40,507 nucleotides of DNA from Staphylococcus arlettae (lineage in GTDB: Bacteria; Bacillota; Bacilli; Staphylococcales; Staphylococcaceae). The stretch covers positions 1-40,507 of the forward strand of contig NZ_PPQB01000015.1 of assembly GCF_002902345.1 (NCBI RefSeq), given 5' to 3'. Each line of letters starts with the position of its first letter. The stretch's first letter is position 1. Both the position numbers and the translations under genes were made by a program. Positions 21,208 to 29,783 of the stretch are shown here, in pieces. Below the pieces are notes generated by a model. The model ran no database searches and was not told the origin of the DNA. It was given only the letters and a program-made list of their open reading frames with translations.

Positions 21208-21478
21208 AGAGACTAGGACAAAATTGATTCGTCCTAGTCTCTTTTCATATTGGCAGTAGCTGACTGCATTGAAAATGCGCTTCAAATCAAGCTTTTTTCA
21301 AAATCGGATTTCTGTCCTACTCCATGTTTTAGTCGAAACCTTTTTCATATTGGCAGTAGCTGACTACATTGAAAATGCGCTTCAAACCAAGCTTGTTTCA
21401 ATGCTAGTCATCCTTGCCAGGGTGGGACGATGAAATCATTTTTTTCAAAATCAGATTTCTGTCCCACTCTCTTTTTAT
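21208..21478. repeat. Two tandem, partly deleted copies of the interspersed repeat
   Basis: Copy one (21208-21323) starts with GAGACTAGGAC/GTCCTAGTCTC plus T-run, a terminator for the TusA-like gene. It lacks the internal segment of about 45 bases present at 19680-19725. Copy two (21340-21478) lacks the first hairpin but keeps that segment. The shared core TTGGCAGTAGCTGACT repeats exactly. Deletions at different points suggest recombination between short internal repeats. Confidence 0.8.
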
Positions 21479-21606
21479 TGGCATTAGTGCATTGCTAGCT
21501 TGAAGCAATTATATTTAAAATAGTTCTCCAAGGTAATGAAGTTGAAGAGAGTCTACATAAATACTTTAAAGGTTCTGTTCTATTTATAAATCGATGTATT
21601 TTTATA

Positions 21607-21621
21607 TTTTAAGCGATTACA
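21607..21621 (+). promoter_or_regulatory. Possible cre site at the scrR promoter
   Basis: TTTTAAGCGATTACA fits the catabolite-response consensus WTGNAANCGNWNNCW with one mismatch and lies just upstream of TATGATAAAAT, a likely -10 region for scrR. Confidence 0.5.
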
Positions 21622-21678
21622 ATATGATAAAATATAGTTTAAAGTGCAAATACAGTACATAAATGAAAGTGAGTAAAT

Positions 21679-22638
21679 ATGAAGAACATAGCAGATATTG
21701 CAAAAATTGCAGGTGTATCTAAAAGTACAGTATCTAGATATTTAAACAATGGTTCTGTGAGTAGAAAAACTAAAGAGAAATTAGATGCTATTATTCGACA
21801 ATATGATTATCAACCCAATCAATTTGCTCAAAGTTTAAGAGCACATAAAACAAACATGATAGGTGCTATTATACCGAGAATGAATTCATATGCAGTAGAT
21901 GAGACCATTAAAGGTGTGAAAAATTTATGTGATAGTTTGAATTATAGATTATTACTTAATTATACTAATTTAGATCCAGCATTAGAAATCGATGCATTAG
22001 AAACATTTTATCGCAGTAAGGTTGATGGCATTATCTTTATGGCTACTGATTTAACCGATAAACATTTAGAGGTCATTAATAAAATTAATGTCCCTGTCGT
22101 TATTGTAGGCCAACATTTTGAATCATTCCATTGCATTGTACACGATGATTACCATGCAGGATATCTTGTTGGTGATTTAATTGGTCAACGAGGTTATCGT
22201 CACATTAAGTATTTTAGTGTTACTGAACACGATACTGCTGTGGGAATAAAAAGAAAAAATGGATTAATTGATGGTTTGAAGCAATACCATGTAACGCCTG
22301 ATGTTACAACGACATCATTTAATTTTAATGAAGCCATGATTGACGTGCAATCTGAATTACATAAAGATCATTCTTACGATGTTATTATTGGCGCCACAGA
22401 TGCTATTGGCCTTGCAGTTCATAAATTTTGCACTGAACATCAATTATCATTTGATCAGCGTATGATAGTTGGTTTTGGGGGCGATCCAATGACCCAATTA
22501 GTATCACCGGTGATTAATACTGTAATTTATCATTTTGAAGCCGCTGGTGAAGTAGCGATGTCTCAATTAGATAAACTCATAAAACAACAATCAGTTGAAG
22601 AAAAAATTCTTATAGATGTAGAACTTAGTTTTAAATAA
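21679..22638 (+). CDS. scrR: LacI-family sucrose operon repressor ScrR
   Basis: An N-terminal LacI helix-turn-helix (IADIAKIAGVSKSTVSRYLN, residues 3-22) precedes a periplasmic-binding-protein-like effector domain. It lies 82 bases upstream of scrB, with a palindromic operator in that gap. In S. xylosus ScrR represses sucrose genes. The effector is presumably sucrose-6-phosphate or a derived sugar (inference). The 319-residue length suits the family. GTGAG-type ribosome site upstream of the ATG is modest. Confidence 0.9.
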   Translation: MKNIADIAKIAGVSKSTVSRYLNNGSVSRKTKEKLDAIIRQYDYQPNQFAQSLRAHKTNMIGAIIPRMNSYAVDETIKGVKNLCDSLNYRLLLNYTNLDPALEIDALETFYRSKVDGIIFMATDLTDKHLEVINKINVPVVIVGQHFESFHCIVHDDYHAGYLVGDLIGQRGYRHIKYFSVTEHDTAVGIKRKNGLIDGLKQYHVTPDVTTTSFNFNEAMIDVQSELHKDHSYDVIIGATDAIGLAVHKFCTEHQLSFDQRMIVGFGGDPMTQLVSPVINTVIYHFEAAGEVAMSQLDKLIKQQSVEEKILIDVELSFK

Positions 22639-22647
22639 AGTTATTAA

Positions 22648-22662
22648 ATGGAACCGGTACCA
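22648..22662 (+). promoter_or_regulatory. ScrR operator overlapping a perfect cre match
   Basis: TGGAACCGGTACCA (22649-22662) is a 12-of-14 palindrome centred on ACCGGT, as expected for a LacI-family operator. The 15-mer from 22648 also fits WTGNAANCGNWNNCW at every fixed position. It lies about 20 bases upstream of an extended -10 (TGCTAAAAT, 22679-22687), covering the -35 region of scrB. Confidence 0.68.
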
Positions 22663-22720
22663 CAAAATGTGAAAAACATGCTAAAATGAATATGTATTAA
22701 GATGAGGAGGAATATTAACA

Positions 22721-24205
22721 ATGAGTGAGTGGAGTCGAGAAGACCGTTATCAGCGATATGAAGATGTTTCACATGAAGAATTACATCAATTACAAGAGCA
22801 AGTCAGTGCTTCTAAATATAGACAAATATTCCATATTCAACCCCAAACAGGTTTATTGAATGATCCCAATGGTTTAATTTACTTTAATGGGATGTACTAC
22901 TTATCTCATCAATGGTTTCCATTAGGTGCTGTACATGGATTAAAATATTGGTTCAACTTTACAAGTAAAGATTTAGTACATTTTGAACCTCAAGGTCCGA
23001 TATTAAAACCAGATACTATCGCGGATAGCCATGGTGTGTATAGTGGTAGTGCCTTTGAATACAACCAACAACTTTATTACATGTATACCGGAAACCATCG
23101 TGATGATGAGTGGAATCGTCATTCAAGCCAAATGATTGCCAAAATGAATGAAGATGGGACTATAACAAAATTTCCAAAACCAGTTATAAGTCAGCCACCA
23201 CAGGGTTATACTCAACACTTCAGAGATCCTAAAGTCTTTAAACACAATGAAAGTTATTATGCGATTATAGGTGCACAAAATGAAGTATTAAATGCTAGAG
23301 CATTAATCTATAAATCTAATGATATCGTCAATTGGGAACTTTTAGGTGACTTAACTACACAATTAACTGAGTTTGGTTATATGTGGGAATGTCCCGACTA
23401 TTTTAATTTAGACGGTTTTGACATGTTACTTTTTTGCCCACAAGGTATTGAAGCACAAGGAGAAAAATTTAACAACATCTATCAATCAGGCTATATAATG
23501 GGTCAATTAGATTTGACTACTATGACGATGAATCATGGTGATTTTATTGAATTAGATCACGGATTTGATTTTTATGCACCACAAACATTTATAGATGAAC
23601 ACGGTCAACGTATTTTAATAGGTTGGATGGGCTTACCAGAGATCAATTATCCAACTGATGAAGACGGTTGGGCACATTGTTTTACACTACCTCGTGAATT
23701 GACAATTGAACAAGGTGAACTTAAGCAACGACCAATTAAAGCTTTACAGCAATTAAGATTTAATAAAGAAACGGCATTAGGTTATGCCAACAAATTCACA
23801 AGACAATTGCAACCATATGATGGGACTCAATACGAGTTAATAATTGATATTTTAGAAAATGAAGCAACAGAAATATATTTTGAATTACGCAAAAACAAAA
23901 ATTGTAGTACTTTAATCAGTTATAATACGAAAACGCACAAACTTACTTTAGATCGTACTGACAGTGGTTTATTACCAGAGCCAGTTATGGGTACTACGCG
24001 CAGTACTACGTTAGATACGCCTTTGCGTCAACTACAAATTTTTGTAGATACTTCTAGTATTGAAATTTTTTGTAATGATGGTGAACGAGTATTAACATCA
24101 CGTATATTTCCAACAGAACAAGCAGATGGTATTAAGGTATCAACAGAATCGGGTCAAGTTTATCTGCAACTTACAAAATATGATTTGAAAGTAGGGGAAC
24201 AATGA
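22721..24205 (+). CDS. scrB: Sucrose-6-phosphate hydrolase (GH32)
   Basis: ScrB splits PTS-imported sucrose-6-phosphate to glucose-6-phosphate and fructose in the cytoplasm. GH32 landmarks are present: nucleophile Asp48 in LLNDPNG, the transition-state stabiliser in HFRDPKVF, and the acid/base Glu in MWECPDYF near residue 223. A C-terminal beta-sandwich follows. No signal peptide is seen. The 494-residue length equals, as I recall, that of S. xylosus ScrB. GAGGAGG precedes the ATG. No PTS transporter gene (scrA) is in the window. Confidence 0.95.
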   Translation: MSEWSREDRYQRYEDVSHEELHQLQEQVSASKYRQIFHIQPQTGLLNDPNGLIYFNGMYYLSHQWFPLGAVHGLKYWFNFTSKDLVHFEPQGPILKPDTIADSHGVYSGSAFEYNQQLYYMYTGNHRDDEWNRHSSQMIAKMNEDGTITKFPKPVISQPPQGYTQHFRDPKVFKHNESYYAIIGAQNEVLNARALIYKSNDIVNWELLGDLTTQLTEFGYMWECPDYFNLDGFDMLLFCPQGIEAQGEKFNNIYQSGYIMGQLDLTTMTMNHGDFIELDHGFDFYAPQTFIDEHGQRILIGWMGLPEINYPTDEDGWAHCFTLPRELTIEQGELKQRPIKALQQLRFNKETALGYANKFTRQLQPYDGTQYELIIDILENEATEIYFELRKNKNCSTLISYNTKTHKLTLDRTDSGLLPEPVMGTTRSTTLDTPLRQLQIFVDTSSIEIFCNDGERVLTSRIFPTEQADGIKVSTESGQVYLQLTKYDLKVGEQ

Positions 24206-25164
24206 GAAAATTATATGCTATTGGAGAAGCGTTAATCGACTTTATACCGGGCACAACAGATACAAAATTAAAAGATGTTGAAACCTTTTCACGTCAAGTG
24301 GGAGGTGCACCTTGTAATGTTGCAAGTACAGTACAGAAGTTGGGCGGACATGCTGAAATGGTAACACAATTAGGCGATGATGCTTTTGGTGATATTATTG
24401 TTGAAACATTAGATGATATAGGTGTAGGCACATCATTTATACGACGTACAGATGAAGCGAATACAGCATTAGCATTTGTGAGCTTAACTCAAGACGGAGA
24501 AAGAGAATTTTCTTTTTATCGTAAACCTTCAGCAGATATGTTATACAAATCTGAATATTTAACAGATCTTACAGTAACTGAGGAAGATATATTACATTTT
24601 TGCTCTGTTGATTTAGTACAAAGTGATATGAAAATCGCACATGAAACATTGATTAACCAATTTCATCAAGCAGGGGGGACAATAGTTTTTGACCCTAATG
24701 TTCGCTTGCCATTGTGGGATAGTGCAGAAGAATGTCAACAAGCTATTCGTCAATTTATACCACGTGCACACATTGTAAAAATTTCAGATGAAGAGTTAAC
24801 TTTTATTACGGGATATACTGATGAACAAGCTGCACTTAAGTGGCTATTTCAAGGTAATGTAGAAGCGGTTATCTATACTAAAGGTGCAGCTGGTTCTGAA
24901 ATACATTTAAAAGATGGTTCAGTACAAAGTCATGAAGGATTTGAAGTCACACCAATTGATACAACAGGTGCAGGAGATGCATTTATTGGTGCAGCAATTA
25001 GTAAGTTATTAACATATGATGCTAAAAATCTAGCAGATGCTTTACAACAACATGGAGCGAGTATTTTGAAATTCAGTAATTTTGTAGCAGCACAAGTAAC
25101 TACTAAATATGGTGCTATTGAGAGTATTCCAACTTTAACAGAAGTGGAAAAAGGACTTCAATAG
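24202..25164 (+). CDS. scrK: Fructokinase (PfkB family)
   Basis: This kinase phosphorylates the fructose released by ScrB. PfkB signatures are clear: RQVGGAPCNVASTVQKLGG near residue 32 and the ATP/anion-hole DTTGAGDAFIGA near residue 252. The ATG overlaps the scrB stop (ATGA), so the two are co-translated and repressed together by ScrR. The length (320) is normal. Confidence 0.94.
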   Translation: MRKLYAIGEALIDFIPGTTDTKLKDVETFSRQVGGAPCNVASTVQKLGGHAEMVTQLGDDAFGDIIVETLDDIGVGTSFIRRTDEANTALAFVSLTQDGEREFSFYRKPSADMLYKSEYLTDLTVTEEDILHFCSVDLVQSDMKIAHETLINQFHQAGGTIVFDPNVRLPLWDSAEECQQAIRQFIPRAHIVKISDEELTFITGYTDEQAALKWLFQGNVEAVIYTKGAAGSEIHLKDGSVQSHEGFEVTPIDTTGAGDAFIGAAISKLLTYDAKNLADALQQHGASILKFSNFVAAQVTTKYGAIESIPTLTEVEKGLQ

Positions 25165-25195
25165 TTGTTATTGGCAATCTAATCAACTTTAATAT

Positions 25196-25236
25196 AAAAA
25201 ATGCTGGAACTTCATTGATGTTCCAGCATTTTTTAT
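25196..25236. terminator. Bidirectional terminator between scrK and agrA
   Basis: AAAAATGCTGGAAC/GTTCCAGCATTTTT with an 8-base loop has T-runs on both strands and ends the convergent scrBK and agr transcripts. It overlaps the agrA stop codon. Confidence 0.88.
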
Positions 25237-25949
25237 ATTTTTTTTATATTTCGAACTGATGCATAGCAATATTCTTGATTATTAAAATAAACGATACGTT
25301 CTTTAGAATCAATGGATTCAATATTATGGCGATTCACTACGAAACTATTGTGACACCTGAAAAATCGATCATCTAACTGACTGAGTTCTTTTAAGTTACC
25401 GTAGAATTCAATTTGCCGATTGTCTAAATGCGCAATTAAGCGGTGTGATTTAGATGAAGATTCAAAAAACATAATGTCATCATAGCGAACATACACCGAA
25501 TTACTGCCTTGTTTAAGTTCTATCGTTTCAACGCTACTATCTTTCGATAAAAGATTTAAGCGTGTTTCAGACGTTTCTATACAATCGATAATGCGAGCTT
25601 TTAGTTCTTCAGGATCATCTTTAAAGATAAAATCCATCGCAGCAATTTTATAGACGAAAGTTAAATAAGTGAGCTCACTATGGCTTGTAACAAATATGAT
25701 ATTTCCCACTGGGTCATGCTTTCGAATTTCGCTTGCTAATTTAATGCCATTGATATCTGCATCGAGTTGGATATCTAAAAAGTAACAACCAACGCCCTGC
25801 TGATTTTTGGCTTCCTCTAAAATTGCGTAAGGATCTCCAGTGGCCAATGCAATTTCCATTGGCTTTTCTTCAATCATAATATAGTTATCAATAATAGACA
25901 CCATACTGTCTCGCTGCCTCACATCATCTTCGCATATGAAAATTTTCAA
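25233..25949 (-). CDS. agrA: Accessory gene regulator response regulator AgrA
   Basis: AgrA is the LytTR-type regulator that, when phosphorylated by AgrC, activates P2 and P3. The receiver domain has CEDD and the phospho-acceptor Asp in YFLDIQLD near residue 59. The LytTR DNA-binding domain (about 140-238) retains Cys199 (FFRCHNS), Cys228 (EYCYAS) and Arg233, known from S. aureus AgrA redox and DNA-contact work. At 238 residues it is the same length as in S. aureus. It is the last gene of agrBDCA, 12 bases after agrC. Confidence 0.97.
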   Translation of the reverse strand: MKIFICEDDVRQRDSMVSIIDNYIMIEEKPMEIALATGDPYAILEEAKNQQGVGCYFLDIQLDADINGIKLASEIRKHDPVGNIIFVTSHSELTYLTFVYKIAAMDFIFKDDPEELKARIIDCIETSETRLNLLSKDSSVETIELKQGSNSVYVRYDDIMFFESSSKSHRLIAHLDNRQIEFYGNLKELSQLDDRFFRCHNSFVVNRHNIESIDSKERIVYFNNQEYCYASVRNIKKI

Positions 25950-25961
25950 GTTATCACATCC

Positions 25962-27257
25962 TTATGACTGAGAATTTAGTATTTCTACTTTTTGAACGAA
26001 GTAGCCATTTTCAATTGTAGTGTCTAATAGAACATTAGCATTTGAGTCTGTGATTTCTTTTAACGTAAATAAGCCCAAACCACGATTTCCGCGTTTAGTC
26101 GAAAAGTTTTCTTGAAATAATGTATGTACACGTGGAATATCATCTTCACACTTATTCATAACGATAAAAGTAACTGAGATATCTGAGTTTTTAATAAATG
26201 CGACACGTATTAATGCGTCCTCAGTGATCGTTTCAGATGCTTCAATCGCATTATCTAATATGATACCAATCACTCTACTTAAATCTATAATAGGCATATT
26301 GATTTTGTCGATAGGCTCAGGTACTTCAATACTGATACTAATATTTTTTTCTTGAGCTTGTAAAATCTTTGTAGTCAATAAGCCTTTGATTTCTCTTACA
26401 CGTAAGTTTTCAGTCCCATTGATTTTGACTGTATTCATTTGCATGCTATCTTGCATTGGCAATATTTCATCATTAAAATAACGTCGTAAGCCTGCCATGT
26501 CATTTTCCCTAATATAATCTGACATAGTGGTTAAGATATTAACATAATCATGTCGGAATTTACGCATGTCATTATTAATTTTTTCGATTTGTAGCGTGTA
26601 TTTATAGTAGTTTTCTACTTCTTTCACATTACGTTTATATTGAATTTCACGTATAATGCTGAAAGAAACTGTAACTATCAATATTGCTATCGTAATAATA
26701 AAAATTACATAAATGACCGCTAAATATTTAAAATCACCGTATGAAATTATGTTTTTCGGCATGTACATATATAGAATTGTGAATGTAGCTAACAATATTA
26801 TGCCAATGAGAGTTAGATAAACTTTATTAAGTGATAAAATCGATGCAGATAATTTAATTACAAAATATCTTGTAGCAAATCCTAATATTATTGAAAATAT
26901 TACGAATGATAAGCCATATATAGTTAAAATTAAATAACTATTATTAACGTAGTCATTCATTAAAGTAGTTATCCACATTGCAAAGAAATTTGATATGTAT
27001 AATAATAAAAAACCAAGTGTTGCTAAAACAAGGCCAAGCATTTTATTTCTAATATACATTAATATTAATGTAGCGATTACGAGTATTAAAATAGTTTTTG
27101 TCCCAAAAAAACTATACAAAAATGTTGAAGGGATTATAATCCCTAGCATAGAAATATAATCCCATTTAGTATATTGTAAATTGCTAATAATTTTCAAGAC
27201 AATAAATAATACGATAATTTGAAAAGTAGAAATATAAATTGAATTTAAAATGTCCAT
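25962..27257 (-). CDS. agrC: Accessory gene regulator sensor kinase AgrC
   Basis: AgrC is the membrane histidine kinase that binds the autoinducing peptide. About six hydrophobic segments fill residues 1-205. The HPK10-type kinase follows: phospho-acceptor His in RKFRHDYVNIL, N-box IGIILDNAIEAS and G-box RGNRGLGLFTLKEI. Length 431 is usual. The sensor part is expected to be matched to the AgrD signal of this strain. The ATG at 27257 lies 32 bases after the agrD stop. Confidence 0.96.
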   Translation of the reverse strand: MDILNSIYISTFQIIVLFIVLKIISNLQYTKWDYISMLGIIIPSTFLYSFFGTKTILILVIATLILMYIRNKMLGLVLATLGFLLLYISNFFAMWITTLMNDYVNNSYLILTIYGLSFVIFSIILGFATRYFVIKLSASILSLNKVYLTLIGIILLATFTILYMYMPKNIISYGDFKYLAVIYVIFIITIAILIVTVSFSIIREIQYKRNVKEVENYYKYTLQIEKINNDMRKFRHDYVNILTTMSDYIRENDMAGLRRYFNDEILPMQDSMQMNTVKINGTENLRVREIKGLLTTKILQAQEKNISISIEVPEPIDKINMPIIDLSRVIGIILDNAIEASETITEDALIRVAFIKNSDISVTFIVMNKCEDDIPRVHTLFQENFSTKRGNRGLGLFTLKEITDSNANVLLDTTIENGYFVQKVEILNSQS

Positions 27258-27289
27258 TTTTTACACACTCACTTACTTTATACTAATAT

Positions 27290-27427
27290 TTATTCGGATA
27301 ATTTTGTTAATTCTTCTGGAACTTCAGGTTCGTCAAACCAACCACCACAAGGATTAACACCTGCGACTGTACCGATTAACTCGAAAAACTTGGCGAAAAA
27401 ACTGAAAAATGAATTTAATAAGTTCAT
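27290..27427 (-). CDS. agrD: Autoinducing peptide precursor AgrD, 45 residues
   Basis: AgrD has three visible parts: an amphipathic membrane leader (MNLLNSFFSFFAKFFELIGTV), the signal core GVNPCGGWF and an acidic tail beginning DEPEVPEEL. AgrB is expected to cut after Phe31 and join it to Cys27 as a five-residue thiolactone ring. The exocyclic tail length (V/GV-N-P) cannot be fixed from sequence. Its ATG overlaps the agrB stop. The frame is below usual gene-calling size. Confidence 0.95.
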   Translation of the reverse strand: MNLLNSFFSFFAKFFELIGTVAGVNPCGGWFDEPEVPEELTKLSE

Positions 27428-27999
27428 GTAGAAACATCCTCCTTAGGGAAAAATATAGGTAATTGTGTTACAGCGATAATAATAATGCCTAACAAAATCA
27501 ATTGTTGATAAGGTGCATTGAACAATAATGAGCCTATAATTAATAACAAAGTTACAACTATAGTTTTCACTTTTTTCTTCTTGTGTAATCTTTTTGGAAT
27601 AGGTTGTTTTTTAGTTGCAGAAGGGGCATATATACTTAATATTATAAAACCTAATATTGCTAGTATATACATAAGCCCAATATCAACTTTAGTATAAACA
27701 ATAATCCAAGGTAAAAAAACAAATAATAATAAGTTTTGAACATGACACAGTAGTGACGATTTTGCATGTGCACCATGCGCAAATGTTCGAATAATTACGT
27801 AAGTTAGATGAACAGTCAGTGTGTAAAAAAATAAGTGGCACAGGATTGAAACACCATAAGCTACAACAGTCTTAAAAATATTGCCCACAAAAACTTGCAT
27901 ACCTAAACGTATTTTCAAGTAAGAAATGTGATCTAAATTGTTGCGTTGCTGTAAATATTTAGCTAAATGGTCAATACGTTTTTCTATTGCATTTAACAT
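27424..27999 (-). CDS. agrB: AgrD-processing membrane endopeptidase AgrB
   Basis: AgrB removes the AgrD tail and forms the thiolactone. The catalytic pair is visible as His78 and Cys85 in FAHGAHAKSSLLCHV, one residue offset from S. aureus His77/Cys84. Several membrane segments follow (about 45-70, 85-130, 150-180). At 191 residues it is close to family length. AAGGAG lies about 9 bases before the ATG. It is the first gene after promoter P2. Confidence 0.96.
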   Translation of the reverse strand: MLNAIEKRIDHLAKYLQQRNNLDHISYLKIRLGMQVFVGNIFKTVVAYGVSILCHLFFYTLTVHLTYVIIRTFAHGAHAKSSLLCHVQNLLLFVFLPWIIVYTKVDIGLMYILAILGFIILSIYAPSATKKQPIPKRLHKKKKVKTIVVTLLLIIGSLLFNAPYQQLILLGIIIIAVTQLPIFFPKEDVST

Positions 28000-28056
28000 G
28001 TGTTTCGCTCCTTACTGACATTATACAATTTAAATTAAATTTTAGGCGTCTTATTG

Positions 28057-28086
28057 CCTATCTGTATAATTTGAGTCCTTAACTGT
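28057..28086 (-). promoter_or_regulatory. AgrA binding repeats of promoter P2
   Basis: On minus, ACAGTTAAG (28078-28086), a 12-base spacer and ACAGATAGG (28057-28065) match the AgrA direct-repeat arrangement with one mismatch to the usual second half-site. They lie about 60 bases upstream of agrB. Confidence 0.85.
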
Positions 28087-28126
28087 TTGCTGTTTACTAT
28101 ATATTTAATTTTAACATATTTGCACT

Positions 28127-28156
28127 ACAGTTAAGCACTAAAATGAACGACTTGGG
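28127..28156 (+). promoter_or_regulatory. AgrA binding repeats of promoter P3
   Basis: On plus, ACAGTTAAG (28127-28135), 12 bases and a degenerate second half-site CGACTTGGG (28148-28156). A weak second repeat at P3 is also known in S. aureus and makes RNAIII respond later than P2. The expected RNAIII start is near 28190. Confidence 0.72.
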
Positions 28157-28390
28157 CATTATTAAACATTTTTTCAAAAAAACATGGTTAAATGTATTTG
28201 TATCACAAAGAAGTGATTTGAGTACTCAATAGCAAGACTACTAGTGTCTTAGTCATTTATTATTCTTAATGAGCAGAAGATTAATAAATGTTGAAATCTA
28301 AATACGTAATTGTTTCTTCGTATAGTTATAACAATACTTATATTAGAGAGTAATCATTTCTTTGTAATATAAACAAAGGAGGTTGTTGTT

Positions 28391-28463
28391 GTGACAAAAG
28401 ACATCACTAACACTCTTGGTGGTTTAGTGAACTAATTTTGAAGACAGTTTGAAATTCGCTTAA
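28391..28463 (+). pseudogene. hld: Degraded delta-haemolysin (hld) frame in RNAIII
   Basis: AAAGGAGG at 8 bases precedes a GTG opening MTKDITNTLGGLVN then TAA. This aligns with the first 14 residues of delta-toxin (M-x-x-D-I-x-x-T-x-G-x-L-V-x). In the +1 frame the next codons give NFEDSLKFA then stop, which lines up with the second half of delta-toxin around I-D-T-V-x-K-F. One frameshift plus a stop would explain both. An intentional 14-residue peptide cannot be excluded. Confidence 0.6.
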
Positions 28464-28705
28464 TTATTAAGCTTTCCCTATAAGAACTGTATTCATAATT
28501 TGAGTTTGATTCAATCTATACTAGTGTCATTAATAAATTACCTATAACAGAGGTAATTTAAGTATTAACATGTAAGCTATCGTAAACATCATTCAATTTA
28601 TCATTTTAATAATCGGTAAATTCACTAAATTTTTTCATAATTAATAACATCCCCAAAAATAGATAGAGAAATAACTGTAAAAACATTCCCTTAATAATAA
28701 GTTAC

Positions 28706-28741
28706 AAAACCGTGAGTCCCTCCCAAGCTCACGGTTTTATT
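28706..28741. terminator. RNAIII terminator, shared with the convergent amidase gene
   Basis: AAAACCGTGAG/CTCACGGTTTT, 11-bp stem with an 11-base C-rich loop, followed by TATTTTATTT on plus. The minus-strand amidase gene ends at its edge. Confidence 0.9.
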
Positions 28742-29527
28742 TTATTTATATAAATCTAGTCTAAGATTATCAAAGACTGGGATATTTTGACGTTGCTGGT
28801 TAACTTCAGAAATATTTAATGTAACACTTACTCGTTTTTCTAAATTACTCGCCTCTGCAATAATTTCTCCATTAGGACTTATAACCATAGAATGTCCTGC
28901 GTATTCAGTGTTTCCATCGTCTCCACAAGAATTACAAGCAACAATAAAAATATCATTTTCAATGGCACGTGCTTGGAGTAGGGCACGCCAATGATCTAAG
29001 CGTACTGCTGGCCATTGTGCTACATAAAATGCAATTTTAGCTCCTGTACGTGCAGGATAACGTAATAGTTCTGGAAATCTTAAGTCATAGCAAATTATTT
29101 GTGTAACAGCAACACCTGATGATAATTGGAAATTTTCAGGCACTGTTGAACCTGCAGTTAGATAAGTAGGTTCATCTAACATCGGAACTAAGTGTGTTTT
29201 GTCGTAACTGTTGATTAAGGTTTGGTCTTTTAACACAGTAAAAGCTGTATTAAAGATTTTGCCATCTTTTTTATTAGCTACAGAACCAGCGACAATATCT
29301 ACTTGATACATTTTTGCAAGTTGAGCAATAAAGTTATAGCTGCGCTGTAAATCATTATCTGCAAGAATATCTAGCTGTGATAATGCATAGCCTTGATTCC
29401 ACATCTCAGGTAAGACTACGACATCTGTTTCACTATTTAGGTTTTGTTCAAACCAATGTTGAATTTTTTTTTCGTTGGTTGACACATTGGCAGGTTCTAT
29501 TTGTAATTGAAAAATTTGGATATTCAT
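28742..29527 (-). CDS. Carbon-nitrogen hydrolase (nitrilase/omega-amidase family)
   Basis: The nitrilase-fold catalytic triad is complete: Glu41 (LPEMWNQG), Lys110 (YDKTHLVP) and Cys146 ([13 protein letters not shown]). The 261-residue length and the [12 protein letters not shown] signature resemble YafV/omega-amidase-like members that hydrolyse small amides such as 2-oxoglutaramate. The substrate here is unproven. A homologue occupies the same position beside RNAIII in S. aureus. It is convergent with RNAIII. Confidence 0.88.
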   Translation of the reverse strand: MNIQIFQLQIEPANVSTNEKKIQHWFEQNLNSETDVVVLPEMWNQGYALSQLDILADNDLQRSYNFIAQLAKMYQVDIVAGSVANKKDGKIFNTAFTVLKDQTLINSYDKTHLVPMLDEPTYLTAGSTVPENFQLSSGVAVTQIICYDLRFPELLRYPARTGAKIAFYVAQWPAVRLDHWRALLQARAIENDIFIVACNSCGDDGNTEYAGHSMVISPNGEIIAEASNLEKRVSVTLNISEVNQQRQNIPVFDNLRLDLYK

Positions 29528-29690
29528 AGTTTCACCTCTAGTAATCTAGTTTTATTAAATGTACTAAATATTCCGACAAATTTCAAAGTTTACTATGACT
29601 AGGTAAAATACAAGTTAAATAAGATTGTGACTTAGTAAATCATGTTCATTAAATTTAAATCGTGCGTTAAAAACTGACAAAATTTAAGAA

Positions 29691-29740
29691 AAACAAAAAT
29701 GACAAGAACTATTTTTGCAATAGAACTTGTCATTTTTGTT
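29691..29740 (-). terminator. Terminator of the nitroreductase gene
   Basis: AAAAATGACAAG/CTTGTCATTTTT with inner CTATT/AATAG pairing, and T-rich flanks on both strands. It lies about 45 bases after the nitroreductase stop. The remainder of 29528-29690 is A/T-rich promoter-like sequence without a gene. Confidence 0.75.
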
Positions 29741-29783
29741 AGGTCAAGTTATGTAGGTACTTGACTTTAGTTAAATTTCAATT

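Larger units (their letters stand above)
28190..28741 (+). ncRNA. RNAIII: RNAIII, agr effector RNA (5' end approximate)
   Basis: The gene-free region divergent from agrB ends in a terminator hairpin whose loop is UCCCUCCCAAG (28706-28738). C-rich loops of this kind pair with Shine-Dalgarno sequences of RNAIII targets. Two more UUCCCU stretches occur at 28474 and 28686. The size from the P3 repeats to the terminator, about 550 bases, suits RNAIII. Primary sequence outside these parts is diverged. The 5' end is estimated from the P3 AgrA repeats. Confidence 0.85.

Noticed and set aside
28143..28232. 29-codon ATG frame next to the P3 repeats
   Set aside because: It begins inside the AgrA site and ahead of the expected RNAIII start, with no Shine-Dalgarno.
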